Below are positions 23,931 to 32,908 of a stretch of DNA of 64,000 nucleotides, piece after piece (position 1 is the first letter of the stretch; every line of letters begins with the position of its first letter). The notes below the pieces were generated by a model. The model was not told the DNA's origin and did not search any database. It saw only the letters and a list, made by a program, of their open reading frames with translations. This DNA is from Burkholderia humptydooensis (GTDB taxonomy: Bacteria > Pseudomonadota > Gammaproteobacteria > Burkholderiales > Burkholderiaceae). Location of the stretch: assembly GCF_001513745.1 (NCBI RefSeq), contig NZ_CP013382.1, forward strand, positions 806,001-870,000. The letters are read 5' to 3'. The position numbers and the translations under genes were made by a program.

Positions 23931-24438
23931 TCGCGTCCGATCGATGTGCGCGCTTGGCGCGGCGCTCTTCGCCGGCATCGCGCGCGCGGCGGGGCCCGCG
24001 CCGTCCGACGACGACGGCGGCGCGACCGCCGAACGGCTCACACGGTTGCAAAGCGAGACCGTTCTGCTGCAGGCGCAGTTGAAGAAGCTCGAGACCGAGC
24101 AGCAGGTCGCCGAGCGCACCGCGCAGCTCGCGCGCGCGCGCGGTGGCGGCGCGCCCGCCGGGCAGTTCGCTGTGACGGCGATCGAAGGCGTCGGCAAGCG
24201 CGCGTTCGCGACGCTGCGGATGAACGGCGGCGCCGAATTCGAGGTGCAGCGCGGCGACGCGCTGCCGGACGGCGGACGCGTCGCCGCGATCGAGCCGCGC
24301 GCGGTCGTCGTGTCGAATCGCGGGCGCACGTACCGGTTGTCGACGGCGTCGCCTTCCTATGCGGGCTATCCGCCGCTGCCGGCCGACGCGGCCGCGCCGC
24401 TGCCGACGCTGCCCGCCTTGCCGGCGAGCGGATCATGA
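23920..24438 (+). CDS. pilP: PilP, type IVB pilus periplasmic protein
   Basis: Predicted 172-residue exported protein with a signal peptide (ends near ARAAG). A short coiled coil follows (about 36-70; LTRLQSETVLLQAQLKKLET). The C-terminal beta domain (QFAVTAIEGVGKRAFATLRM and EFEVQRGDALPDGGRVAAIE) matches R64-type PilP and resembles the HR domain of GspC, which contacts secretins. The last 25 residues are Pro/Ala-rich. It overlaps both neighbours by a few nucleotides. Confidence 0.85.
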   Translation: MRNSRVRSMCALGAALFAGIARAAGPAPSDDDGGATAERLTRLQSETVLLQAQLKKLETEQQVAERTAQLARARGGGAPAGQFAVTAIEGVGKRAFATLRMNGGAEFEVQRGDALPDGGRVAAIEPRAVVVSNRGRTYRLSTASPSYAGYPPLPADAAAPLPTLPALPASGS

Positions 24439-26066
24439 GCCGGGACGCGCAACGGCCCGACCCGGCGGCCGCGCGCGCGACGCCGCACGCCGCCGCCGAC
24501 GACACTGCCGATACCGCCGCCGTCGCGCCGCCGCGCGGCCCGCGCGCCGTCAGCGAAGCGGGCGACTTCGCCGCGAGCGTCGAGGAGCGCAAGTTCGTCT
24601 GCCTGTTCGACGACGGGAGGCTGCTCATCGCCGAAGGCCACGAGATGAACCCGTTCGTGCTGTCGTATCGCGCGCGGCTCGACCGGATGGGCCGGCCGTA
24701 CCGGCCGACGCCGGCGACGCTGATGCAGGTGCGCGAGGCGTACCGGCGGAACGTCGCGGGCGGCGGCGAGCGGCTCGACCACACGGTGATGCAGGTGCTC
24801 GCGAAGGAGCTGATCGGCCGCGCGTGCCGCGAGCGCGCGTCCGACGTTCACATCCGCGTGCGCCGCTTCAGCACCGAGGTCTACTTCCGGGTCCACAACG
24901 AGCTCGTGCGCGTGAACGAGCACACGCGCGAGCACGGCGAGCGCCTGCTCGCGACGCTGTACGGCGCGATGACGACCGTGTCGGACAACAGCTACCGGCC
25001 GAGCGAGCGGCAGGACGCGAGCATCGGCGACCGCGACAAGCTGCCGGACGACCTGTACGGCGTGCGGATCGCGACGACGCCGACGAGCGAGGGCAGCCTG
25101 ATGGTGCTGCGGCTGCTCTATAACGACGCGGGCGACGCGACCGATCTCGCGGCGCTCGGCTTCGCGCCCGAGCACGTCGCCGCGTTTCGCGCGCTGCGCG
25201 CGCAGCCGCACGGAATGAACATCATCAGCGGCCCGACGGGCTCCGGCAAGTCGACGACGCTGCAACGGATGCTCGCCGCGCAGATCGACGAATCGCACGG
25301 CAGCCTGCACGTGATCACGGTCGAGGACCCGATCGAATATCCGATCGACGGCGCGGTGCAGACGCCGGTGGCGAACGCGCCCACCGAGGACGCGCGCGCG
25401 CTCGCGTTCGCGGCGGCGATCACGAACGCGATGCGGCTCGACCCCGACACGATCATGATCGGCGAGATCCGCGACCGCGCGTCCGGGCAGACCGCGCTGC
25501 GCGCGTCGATGACGGGCCATCAGGTGTGGACGACGGTGCACGCGAACAGCGCGCTCGCGATCGCCGACCGCCTGATCGATCTCGGCCTGCACGCGCGGAT
25601 GATCACCGATCACACGGTGATCTCCGGGCTCATCAGCCAGCGTCTCGTGAAGCTCTTGTGCCCGCATTGCAAGCTGCGGCTCGCCGATCATCCGGAGCGC
25701 ATCGAGCCGGGCCTCTTCGCGCGGCTGCGGCTCGCGCTCGACACCCGGGTGCACGACGTATGCATCGCGGGCGACGGCTGCGCGCAGTGCGGCGCGGCCG
25801 GCACGATCGGCCGCACGGTGGTGGCCGAAGTGATCCTGCCCGATGCGCGGCTCTTCGAGTTCCTGCGCGACGGCGACAAGGTCGGCGCGCTCGAGTACTG
25901 GACCCGCACGCTCGGCGGGATGACGCTCGCCGAGCACGCGCTGCGCAAGGTCGCGGCGGGGCTCGTCGATCCGCGCGGCGTCGAGCGCGTGGTCGGCACG
26001 CTCGCGCCGGCGGCGGGCGAGGCGCGGCAGCAACTGTCGCTCGTCGGGTTCAGCTATGGCACTTGA
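24435..26066 (+). CDS. pilQ: PilQ (R64 nomenclature), pilus assembly ATPase
   Basis: Predicted 543-residue GspE-family ATPase that powers pilin polymerisation. Features in order: N-terminal domain to about 130, the N2/arm region with RASDVHIRVRRFSTEVYFR, Walker A GPTGSGKSTTL, Asp box VITVEDPIEYPID, Walker B TIMIGEIRDR, His box GHQVWTTVHANSA, and a tetracysteine zinc site (CPHC and CAQC near residues 405-450). The start overlaps pilP and the end overlaps pilR. In R64 naming PilQ is the ATPase, not the secretin of Pseudomonas PilQ. Confidence 0.93.
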   Translation: MSRDAQRPDPAAARATPHAAADDTADTAAVAPPRGPRAVSEAGDFAASVEERKFVCLFDDGRLLIAEGHEMNPFVLSYRARLDRMGRPYRPTPATLMQVREAYRRNVAGGGERLDHTVMQVLAKELIGRACRERASDVHIRVRRFSTEVYFRVHNELVRVNEHTREHGERLLATLYGAMTTVSDNSYRPSERQDASIGDRDKLPDDLYGVRIATTPTSEGSLMVLRLLYNDAGDATDLAALGFAPEHVAAFRALRAQPHGMNIISGPTGSGKSTTLQRMLAAQIDESHGSLHVITVEDPIEYPIDGAVQTPVANAPTEDARALAFAAAITNAMRLDPDTIMIGEIRDRASGQTALRASMTGHQVWTTVHANSALAIADRLIDLGLHARMITDHTVISGLISQRLVKLLCPHCKLRLADHPERIEPGLFARLRLALDTRVHDVCIAGDGCAQCGAAGTIGRTVVAEVILPDARLFEFLRDGDKVGALEYWTRTLGGMTLAEHALRKVAAGLVDPRGVERVVGTLAPAAGEARQQLSLVGFSYGT

Positions 26067-27132
26067 GCTGAATCGCCATTGGGCGAAGCTGTGCCTGAAT
26101 GCCGACGAGCGGCTGCGCGTGTACCGGAAGATCGCGAAGATGCTCGGCAACGGGCTGCCGCTCCTCAAGGTGCTCGAGGAGCTCGAATGGCGCGCGTCGC
26201 GCGAGGGCCGCAAGCCGCGCGAGCCGCTCGCGATCGTGCTGTCCGACTGGCGCCTCGCCGTGCAGAACGGCGGGATGCTGTCCGAGGCGATGGACGCGTG
26301 GGTGCCCGCGACCGAGCAGATGATCGTCGCGGCGGGCGAGCAGGCGGGGCGCATCGAGGACGCGCTCGCGTCGGTCGCCGACATCGTGCAGTCGAGCCGC
26401 AAGATCCGCCGCGCGGTGACGGGCGGCGTCGCGTATCCGGTCGGCCTCGTCGTGATGGTGATCGGCTATCTGTACCTGTTCGGCACGCACGTGATTCCGA
26501 AATTCGCGCTGATCGCCGATCCGTCGCACTGGCACGGCGCCGCGCGCTCGCTGTATCTGATGTCGCTGTTCGTGCAGGGCTGGATGCTCGTCGTCGTCGC
26601 GGCGCTCGTTGCGGCGCTCGTCGCGCTCGCATGGTCGCTGCCGCGCTGGCGCGGGCCGCTGCGCATCTATGCGGACCGCGTGCCGCCTTATTCGATCTAC
26701 CGGCTCGTCGCGGGCAGCGGCTTTCTGATCGCGTTCTCGGCGCTGCAGGCGTCGGGCGTCACGGTCGAGAAGGCGCTGCTGAAGATCGGCGCGGTCGCGG
26801 GGCCGTGGCTGCGCGAGCGGATCGACGACACGCTCGTCGGCGTGAAATCGGGCCTCAACGCCGGCGAGGCGCTGCTCAACACCGGCTATCAGTTTCCGTC
26901 GCGCGAGATCGTCGAGGATCTGTGCATCTACGCCGAGTACGGCGGCTTCGACGCGGCGCTCAGGATGCTCGCCGACGAATGGCTCGAAGAGGGCGTCGCG
27001 CGGATCGCCGCGCAGATGCGCGTGCTGAACGGCGTCGCGATCGTCGTGCTCGCGGTGCTGATCGGCTGGCTCGTGACGGGCTTCTTCGGCATCCAGCAGG
27101 AAATCGCCGCGATGACGCGCGCGATGCATTGA
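26056..27132 (+). CDS. pilR: PilR (R64 nomenclature), GspF-type inner-membrane platform protein
   Basis: Predicted 358-residue polytopic protein of the GspF/TadC/PilR family that anchors the assembly ATPase. Two homologous cytoplasmic domains (residues about 20-115, KMLGNGLPLLKVLEELEW; and 215-320, SALQASGVTVEKALLKIGAV) alternate with membrane helices at about 120-140, 160-190 and 335-355. The ATG lies inside the last codons of pilQ. Confidence 0.93.
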   Translation: MALELNRHWAKLCLNADERLRVYRKIAKMLGNGLPLLKVLEELEWRASREGRKPREPLAIVLSDWRLAVQNGGMLSEAMDAWVPATEQMIVAAGEQAGRIEDALASVADIVQSSRKIRRAVTGGVAYPVGLVVMVIGYLYLFGTHVIPKFALIADPSHWHGAARSLYLMSLFVQGWMLVVVAALVAALVALAWSLPRWRGPLRIYADRVPPYSIYRLVAGSGFLIAFSALQASGVTVEKALLKIGAVAGPWLRERIDDTLVGVKSGLNAGEALLNTGYQFPSREIVEDLCIYAEYGGFDAALRMLADEWLEEGVARIAAQMRVLNGVAIVVLAVLIGWLVTGFFGIQQEIAAMTRAMH

Positions 27133-27164
27133 CGTCGCGCATTTTCAATTCAGGAGAAACCAAC

Positions 27165-27722
27165 ATGAAACCACTCGCCGCCCATCCCGCCTACCGCCAC
27201 GAGCCGGCGCTCTGCCGGCGCCACCGCCACGAGCGCGGCGCGTCGCTGCTCGAGAGCATCGCGTATCTCGGCGTCGCCGCGATCGTGATCGTCGGCGCGA
27301 TCGCGCTGCTCGGCTCGGCGTTTTCCAGTGCGAACACGAACCGGCTCGCCGAGGAGCTGAACGCGATTCAGACGGGGACCAAGAAGCTTTATATGGGGCA
27401 GGTGAACAATTACGGGAACAATGCTCCGCTCAATGCGAACCTGGTTGCGGCGAAGGTGTTTCCGAGCACGCTGCCGACCGACAACAACGGCAACGTATCG
27501 AACGCGTGGGGCGGCGCGGTCACGGTGACGGGAGTCGGCCAGACCTTCACCGTCCAGTACACGAACGTCCCGCGCGACGTCTGCATCAATACGCTGACGG
27601 CGGGCGGCAACTGGCGGACGGTTGCGATCGGCGGGAATGCCGCGATCGACTATCCGGTTTCCCCCGGTAACGCGACGACAAATTGCGCGGACAACGCGTC
27701 GATCGTCTGGACGTCGAACTGA
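27165..27722 (+). CDS. pilS: PilS, type IVB major prepilin
   Basis: Predicted 185-residue prepilin. The long 25-residue leader, rich in His and Arg, ends in Gly. The mature protein would start ASLLESIAYLG with Glu at +5 and a 25-residue hydrophobic helix, the class IVB pattern. The C-terminal part has two Cys (VCIN and TNCAD) for the D-loop disulphide. The region after 27400 is noticeably less GC-rich than the flanking genes, typical of pilin genes under diversifying selection. A CAGGAG site precedes the ATG. No prepilin peptidase gene is in the cluster. Confidence 0.92.
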   Translation: MKPLAAHPAYRHEPALCRRHRHERGASLLESIAYLGVAAIVIVGAIALLGSAFSSANTNRLAEELNAIQTGTKKLYMGQVNNYGNNAPLNANLVAAKVFPSTLPTDNNGNVSNAWGGAVTVTGVGQTFTVQYTNVPRDVCINTLTAGGNWRTVAIGGNAAIDYPVSPGNATTNCADNASIVWTSN

Positions 27723-27761
27723 CGCCGCCCACGCCGTTTTCCATCGTTCGCACCGCCGCTC

Positions 27762-28241
27762 ATGTACGCCTTGGCCGTCGCGCTGACCTTCGCATCGCTC
27801 GCCGCCGTCTACGCGACACTGCAAGGCCCGTCCGCCGTTCCCGCGCTGCAACCGTCGCGCGCCGCGCAAGCGCTCGCGGACAATCTCGCCGTTTACCGCC
27901 AGGCGGCGCTCGACTACGCGCGCACGCATCCGGGCACGCGCGGCGCGGTGCCGAACGCGCAGCTTCCGTTTCCGACGTGGTATCCGGGCGCGAACCCGCT
28001 TTGGCGCAACTACGTCGAGCGCGGCACGGTCGTCGCGTATGCGGCGTCGCCGCCGCCCGTGAACATCGCGGGCGAGATCGCGGCGCTCGCCGACGGCTCG
28101 CTGCTCGCGGGCGTTGCGTATCGCGGCGCGGTCGTGCGCCCCGGCTACGCGAATCCGAACGCGCCGGCGGACGGCGTGCCGCTGCCCGCGGGGCTTTCGA
28201 TCGCAAACGGCCTTCCGGTCTGGATGGGGCAAGCGTACTGA
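27762..28241 (+). CDS. pilM: PilM (R64 type) pilus accessory protein
   Basis: Predicted 159-residue protein with an N-terminal hydrophobic helix (LAVALTFASLAAVYATL) and a periplasmic part. The motif order AQALADNLAVYRQAALDYARTHP, FPTWYPGANPLWRNYVERG and LPVWMGQAY fits the R64 PilM family. It lies between the prepilin gene pilS and pilV and shares its stop with the pilV start (TGATG). Its exact role in pilus assembly is not established. Confidence 0.82.
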   Translation: MYALAVALTFASLAAVYATLQGPSAVPALQPSRAAQALADNLAVYRQAALDYARTHPGTRGAVPNAQLPFPTWYPGANPLWRNYVERGTVVAYAASPPPVNIAGEIAALADGSLLAGVAYRGAVVRPGYANPNAPADGVPLPAGLSIANGLPVWMGQAY

Positions 28242-29923
28242 TGCATTTCATGTCTTCCCGCCGCCGCGCGCGCGGCTTCGCGCTGATCGAGATGCTCGGC
28301 GCGCTCGCGATCGCCGCGCTGCTGCTCGCCGGCATCGCGGCGATGCTGGACACGTCGCTCGACGACGTGCGCGCGCAGCAGGCCGCGCAATACCAGGCGC
28401 AGGTGACGGCCGCGGCGACGCGTGCGTTGAAGCGCGACTACGACGCGTGGCTGCAGCGCGCGAACGCGCAAGCGCCCGTCGTGATGACGCTCGCCGATTT
28501 GCAGGCGACGAACGATTTGCCCGCCGCGCTGCAGACGCGGAACGCGTATGGTCAGCACACGTGCGTGCTCGTCAAGCGCACCGCGAGCGGCGTCGGACTC
28601 GACGCGCTCGTCGTGACGACGGGCGGCGAGACGATCGGCGACAAGGAGCTCGGGCTCGTCGCCGCGAGCGCGGGGCCGGGCGGCGGCTCGATCGCCACGA
28701 GCGCGCCCGCGCTCGCGCGCGGCGCGTTTGACGCATGGCGCATGCCGCTCGGCACCTACCTCGGCGGCAGCTCGCCGACATGCGATCCGGCCGACGCCGC
28801 GCCGCCGAATGCCGGCCATCTCGCCAGCGAGATCTTCTTCAACGGGCCGGGCCAGCAGATCAACAGCGATTACCTGTACCGCGTCGGCGTCGGCGGCCAT
28901 CCGGAGGCGAACGCGATGCAGGTGCCGATCTGGCTCACGCACACGTTCGTCGAAGGCAGCACGGACGCGGCGAACTGCGGCGCGGCGGGCAGTTACGCGA
29001 ACGGCAAGCTCGGCGCCGACGCGGCCGGCAATCTGCTGAGCTGCAAGAGCGGCGTGTGGCGCGGCGCGGGCGGCCACTGGAAGGACCCCGTCGCCACGGC
29101 CGACGATCTGCCCACCGACGCATCGAACGAAACCGGCGACGTGCGCCTCACGCTCGACACGTTCCGCGCGTTTGCGTGGACGGGCTACGCCTGGAAGGCG
29201 CTCGCCGTGGACCAGAACGGCAACCTGATCGTGCCCGGCGTCGTCTCCGCGAACCAGTACGAAATCACCGGGCGCGTCGTCATCAACACGCCGTGCGCGC
29301 CCGATCCGAGCCGGCCGAACGCGGGACTCGTGTCGATGGACCAGGACGGGCAGGTGCTGTCGTGCCAGGACGGCAAGTGGCTGCCGCAATCGGGGATCAA
29401 GATCGGCGGCACGGAGACGGCGTGCGAGATCCTGATGGAGACGCCCGGCGCGACCGATTTCTCGTGCGGGTACACCTACCGCGGCCCCTATCCGAACCCG
29501 CCGCTCATCACGTACGAATCGGACGGCACGTACACGTACACGATCGACCGGCCGGTGAAGCTCGACAACAACGGGCTCATTTCGGTGAGCGCGTACATGC
29601 ACATGAGCTACGCGACGTGCGCGCTGAAAGGGCGGGAAGGACAGATGCGTCTCGTCGTCGACGTGATCGACGTTCAAAGCGACCGGGTGATCGCGCACGG
29701 CGAGGCGCAATCGACGAAGCTGATCGAGGACGCCGCGACGATCAACGTCACGCTGAATCAGGCCGCCGAGCCGCGCAGCGGCTACACGGTCAGGCTTTCG
29801 AGCAAGTGGGCGACGTACGACAGCTACTCGGGAACGCCGTGGACGTCGACCTATTGCAGCGGCGGCAAGACCTTCCTCCAGACGCCGCTCGTGACCGGCT
29901 GGACGATCAATTCGTTCTATTGA
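28241..29923 (+). CDS. pilV: PilV-type minor pilin / tip adhesin
   Basis: Predicted 560-residue minor prepilin. The leader ends RARG, and the mature part starts FALIEMLGALAI with Glu at +5. The shaft domain (about 35-330) resembles the constant part of R64 PilV. The tail (about 330-560) would be the receptor-binding region exposed at the pilus tip. In R64 the tail-coding part is switched by a shufflon; here a single tail is fused, and I saw neither sfx-like inverted repeats nor an rci recombinase gene nearby. The last codons overlap an hrpII box that belongs to sctC. Confidence 0.87.
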   Translation: MHFMSSRRRARGFALIEMLGALAIAALLLAGIAAMLDTSLDDVRAQQAAQYQAQVTAAATRALKRDYDAWLQRANAQAPVVMTLADLQATNDLPAALQTRNAYGQHTCVLVKRTASGVGLDALVVTTGGETIGDKELGLVAASAGPGGGSIATSAPALARGAFDAWRMPLGTYLGGSSPTCDPADAAPPNAGHLASEIFFNGPGQQINSDYLYRVGVGGHPEANAMQVPIWLTHTFVEGSTDAANCGAAGSYANGKLGADAAGNLLSCKSGVWRGAGGHWKDPVATADDLPTDASNETGDVRLTLDTFRAFAWTGYAWKALAVDQNGNLIVPGVVSANQYEITGRVVINTPCAPDPSRPNAGLVSMDQDGQVLSCQDGKWLPQSGIKIGGTETACEILMETPGATDFSCGYTYRGPYPNPPLITYESDGTYTYTIDRPVKLDNNGLISVSAYMHMSYATCALKGREGQMRLVVDVIDVQSDRVIAHGEAQSTKLIEDAATINVTLNQAAEPRSGYTVRLSSKWATYDSYSGTPWTSTYCSGGKTFLQTPLVTGWTINSFY

Positions 29924-29972
29924 ACGGGCCTTCGCCGCGCGCGGGCGCCGCCGCGCGGCGCTGCGGTTAACT
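29911..29972 (+). promoter_or_regulatory. hrpII box for sctC, overlapping the end of pilV
   Basis: TTCG at 29911-29914 and TTCG at 29931-29934 are separated by exactly 16 nt, with the pilV stop codon between them. TTAACT at 29967-29972 lies at the usual -10 distance (33 nt) but departs from YANNNT at one position. The sctC ATG is 105 nt after the box. This links sctC to the hrp regulon although pil genes separate it from the rest of the T3SS. Confidence 0.75.
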
Positions 29973-30038
29973 GCAGGGGTCTCCCATTCGCGGCGCGCGA
30001 TCCGACCGACGGTGCGCGCGCTCCCACCGGACGGACCC

Positions 30039-31850
30039 ATGAAGGCCAAGATCCCCGTTTTGCTGTCCCTGCTGTGCTCGCTCGCGAGCCTTTCCGCCGA
30101 TGCCGCGCCCGTCCGCTGGCGCAGCGCCGAAATCCAGTACGCGGCGGAAGGCAAGGACGTGAAGGACGTGCTGCGCGATCTCGCCGCGAGCCAGAACATC
30201 GCGGCGAACGTTGCGCCCGGCGTGAGCGGCGCCGTCAGCGGCAAGATGAGGATGTCGCCGCAGCGCTTTCTCGATACGCTCGCCGCGTCGTTCGGCTTCG
30301 TCTGGTATTACGACGGCACCGTGCTGTACGTGACGCCCGCGAGCGACATGAAGAGCACGCTCGTCAAGCTCGATCACGCGAACACGGGCGACCTGCGCGA
30401 TCTGCTCGAACAGATGAAGGTTGCCGATCCGCGCTATCCGGTCACCTACAACGCGCGGCAGCGCACCGCGCTCGTCGCGGGGCCGCCGCGCTACGTCGAG
30501 CTCGTGACGAGCGTCGCCGCGCGGCTCGACGAGAATTCCGCGCGCACGGGCGGCACGGCGATCCGCGTGTTCTCGCTGAAGCACGCGTGGGCCGCCGATC
30601 GTGACGTGAACGTCGACGGCACGACGGTGACGATGCCGGGTGTCGCATCGCTGCTGAACCGGATGTATCACCCCGGCGACGGCAAGCGCGCGTCGCAGAC
30701 GACGGTCGGCCAGCCGATCAGCCGCGCCGCGCCGATGACGGATCTCGGCGGCGGGCGCAGCGGCGTGCCGCCGTTGCCGCCGCTGCCGCCGTACATGCAG
30801 GCCGCGCAGTCGGGCGACGGCGCGGGCATGCCGGCGGGCGGCGATCCGCGCCCGGGCGGCCTGCTCGCCGCGGCGATCGCGAATCCGGGCGCGGCGCGCG
30901 CGCCCGGCGGCGGCATGCCCGACGCGAACGGCTTGCCCGGCGGCGCGAGCGGCGTGGCAGCGGGCGCGGGCGACGCGCCCGACCTGCCGGTGATCCAGGC
31001 CGACCCGCGCACGAACTCGATCCTCGTGCGCGACGTGCCCGAGCACATGGCGCAGTATCCGGACCTGATCGCGCTCCTCGACGTGAAGCCGCGCCTGATC
31101 GAGATCGAGGCGCGCATCATCGAGATCGACGACGGCGCGCTCAGGCAGCTCGGCGTCGACTGGCGCGCGCACAACAGCCATGTCGACCTGCAGACGGGCA
31201 CGGGGCTCACGTCGCAGAATTCGTATGCGAACGGCTCGCTGAATCCGACGTTCGGCTCGATCTCGCTGTCGGGCAACGATTCGGTCGGCGTGCCGGCGAG
31301 CCCGCTCGGGCTGTCGCTGACGGCCGTGCTCGGCGATGCCGGCCGCTACCTGCTCGCGCGGATCAACGCGCTCGAATCGTCGAACCAGGCGCGCACCGAC
31401 GCAAGCCCGAAAGTCACGACGCTCGACAACGTCGAGGCGGTGATGGACAACAAGAAGCAGTTCTTCGTGCGCGTCGCGGGCTACACGTCGGCCGACCTTT
31501 ACAGCATCTCGACGGGCGTGTCGCTGCGCGTGCTGCCGATGGTCGTCGAGGAAGGCGGACGCACGCAGATCAAGCTCGACGTGCGGATCGTCGACGGCGA
31601 GCTGTCGCAGCAGACGGTCGACAACATTCCGGTCATCGTGTCGAACGAGATCAACACGCAGGCGTTCATCGAGCAGGGGCAGGCGCTCCTGATCGCGGGC
31701 TACAAGGTGGACGCGCGCTCGAACACGCAATCGGGCGTGCCGGTGCTGTCGAAGCTGCCGTTGCTCGGCGCGCTGTTCCGCTCGACCGACAAGCAGGACA
31801 GCCATAGCGAGCGGCTCTTTCTCGTGACGCCGCGGGTGATCGAGCCTTGA
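30039..31850 (+). CDS. sctC: SctC (HrcC/YscC) outer-membrane secretin of the T3SS
   Basis: Predicted 603-residue secretin with a cleavable signal peptide (ends near SADAAP). N0 (about 30-100; AEGKDVKDVLRDLAASQNI), N1 (about 105-175) and N3 (about 285-350; PRTNSILVRDVPEHMAQYPD) are followed by the secretin core (LIEIEARIIEIDDGALRQLGVDW, PKVTTLDNVEAVMDNKKQFF, SLRVLPMVVEEGGRTQIKLD). The C-terminal signature is VPVLSKLPLLGALFRSTDKQ. A Gly/Pro-rich insertion lies at about 235-315. This is the functional secretin expected to complete the T3SS encoded at 1-12 kb. It has its own hrpII box. Confidence 0.95.
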   Translation: MKAKIPVLLSLLCSLASLSADAAPVRWRSAEIQYAAEGKDVKDVLRDLAASQNIAANVAPGVSGAVSGKMRMSPQRFLDTLAASFGFVWYYDGTVLYVTPASDMKSTLVKLDHANTGDLRDLLEQMKVADPRYPVTYNARQRTALVAGPPRYVELVTSVAARLDENSARTGGTAIRVFSLKHAWAADRDVNVDGTTVTMPGVASLLNRMYHPGDGKRASQTTVGQPISRAAPMTDLGGGRSGVPPLPPLPPYMQAAQSGDGAGMPAGGDPRPGGLLAAAIANPGAARAPGGGMPDANGLPGGASGVAAGAGDAPDLPVIQADPRTNSILVRDVPEHMAQYPDLIALLDVKPRLIEIEARIIEIDDGALRQLGVDWRAHNSHVDLQTGTGLTSQNSYANGSLNPTFGSISLSGNDSVGVPASPLGLSLTAVLGDAGRYLLARINALESSNQARTDASPKVTTLDNVEAVMDNKKQFFVRVAGYTSADLYSISTGVSLRVLPMVVEEGGRTQIKLDVRIVDGELSQQTVDNIPVIVSNEINTQAFIEQGQALLIAGYKVDARSNTQSGVPVLSKLPLLGALFRSTDKQDSHSERLFLVTPRVIEP

Positions 31851-31902
31851 GCGGGCGGCATGCGGCCGCGTCGCGCCGGCCGGGTGCTCGCGCGCATCGC
31901 GC

Positions 31903-32550
31903 TCATCGGCCGAGGTAGAGATAGAGCGACGCGAGCGCCGCCGTGACGATCGTCGCGGCGAGCGGCAGGCGGAACTGCGGCGCGCATCGGGCGATCTTGA
32001 GCATGAAGCCGGTATGCAGGCGCTTCGGCGACGCGAGAAACGCGACGTACCAGACGGCGAGATTCAGGCCGAAGGCGATCGAGAACAGCACGCCCATGCC
32101 GGCCGTGCGCAGAAACGCATGAAGGAGGCCGGAAGCCGGCGGCGCGCCGATGCCGATCCACTGTCCGAGCAGCAGGCCCAGCATCAGCGCCCCAAGCGAA
32201 TAGGTATTGAGCATCACCTGGTGCGCGGCGAGCGCGAGCCACTTTTGCCGCGGCGCGGCGACGAGCATGCCGAAGAGAACCATGCCGAGCGTGGCGAACA
32301 CGTTCCAGATGTGCGGGCCGATGCCTTCCTGGATCGCCGCCTGAAGGTACGTGACCGACCGGTGGCTGCCGAGCCAGCCGGTCACGATGACGCCCGCGAT
32401 CGCGGGCAGCACCCACGCGGCGAGAACCGTGAACGCTTCGAAAAGCGTGCGGCCGGGCCAGAAATCCGACCGCGCGAAGTCGCGCGTGTGATGGCGGAGC
32501 CAGTGACGGATTCGAAGCAGCAGCGTATGCAGGACGGGAGCGGCGATCAT
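31903..32550 (-). CDS. Polytopic inner-membrane protein of unknown function
   Basis: Predicted 215-residue protein with about five hydrophobic segments (roughly residues 38-60, 80-105, 112-135, 150-175 and 190-212). The N-terminus is basic (RIRHWLRHHTRD). I do not recognise the family. It is convergent with sctC, separated by about 50 bp, and has no obvious operon partner. Codon use is like that of the neighbours, so it is probably an old resident gene. Confidence 0.7.
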   Translation of the reverse strand: MIAAPVLHTLLLRIRHWLRHHTRDFARSDFWPGRTLFEAFTVLAAWVLPAIAGVIVTGWLGSHRSVTYLQAAIQEGIGPHIWNVFATLGMVLFGMLVAAPRQKWLALAAHQVMLNTYSLGALMLGLLLGQWIGIGAPPASGLLHAFLRTAGMGVLFSIAFGLNLAVWYVAFLASPKRLHTGFMLKIARCAPQFRLPLAATIVTAALASLYLYLGR

Positions 32551-32908
32551 GTTCGAGCGTGGGCCATGCGCGCCGGACGCGCGCGCGATGCATGTCGCGG
32601 GGCGGCGGGTGACGGCGCGCCGTGACGGTGGATGATTCGAGGTTGACGGCAGCGTGCGGCGAAACTTGATAGCCGGTTTGCTTGCGCGCGCATCGGATCA
32701 TCGCCGAAAACGTCCGCGTCCGGGCCCGGCCGCGATGCCGACGGTGCGGAGCTGTCGCGATTGCCGCCGACATGCGCGAGCGTTCGCATGCTGCGTTGCG
32801 CGTTTTGCATGCAGACGGGACACGGCGATCCCCACGGTTCGACGCGCGCCGGCGTAGCCCGGCATCGCGCATCGTCGATGCGGGCGGCGTGGAGAAGGCG
32901 CGGTCGCT
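32551..32908. other. Intergenic region without a supported gene
   Basis: Open frames here are in the wrong codon phase for this genome and lack ribosome-binding sites. I see no repeat, RNA or clear promoter, apart from the leader of the membrane protein ending at 32550. Confidence 0.5.

Noticed and set aside
28241..29923. Shufflon in pilV
   Set aside because: I looked for short inverted crossover repeats within and after the tail and for a recombinase gene; none was seen.
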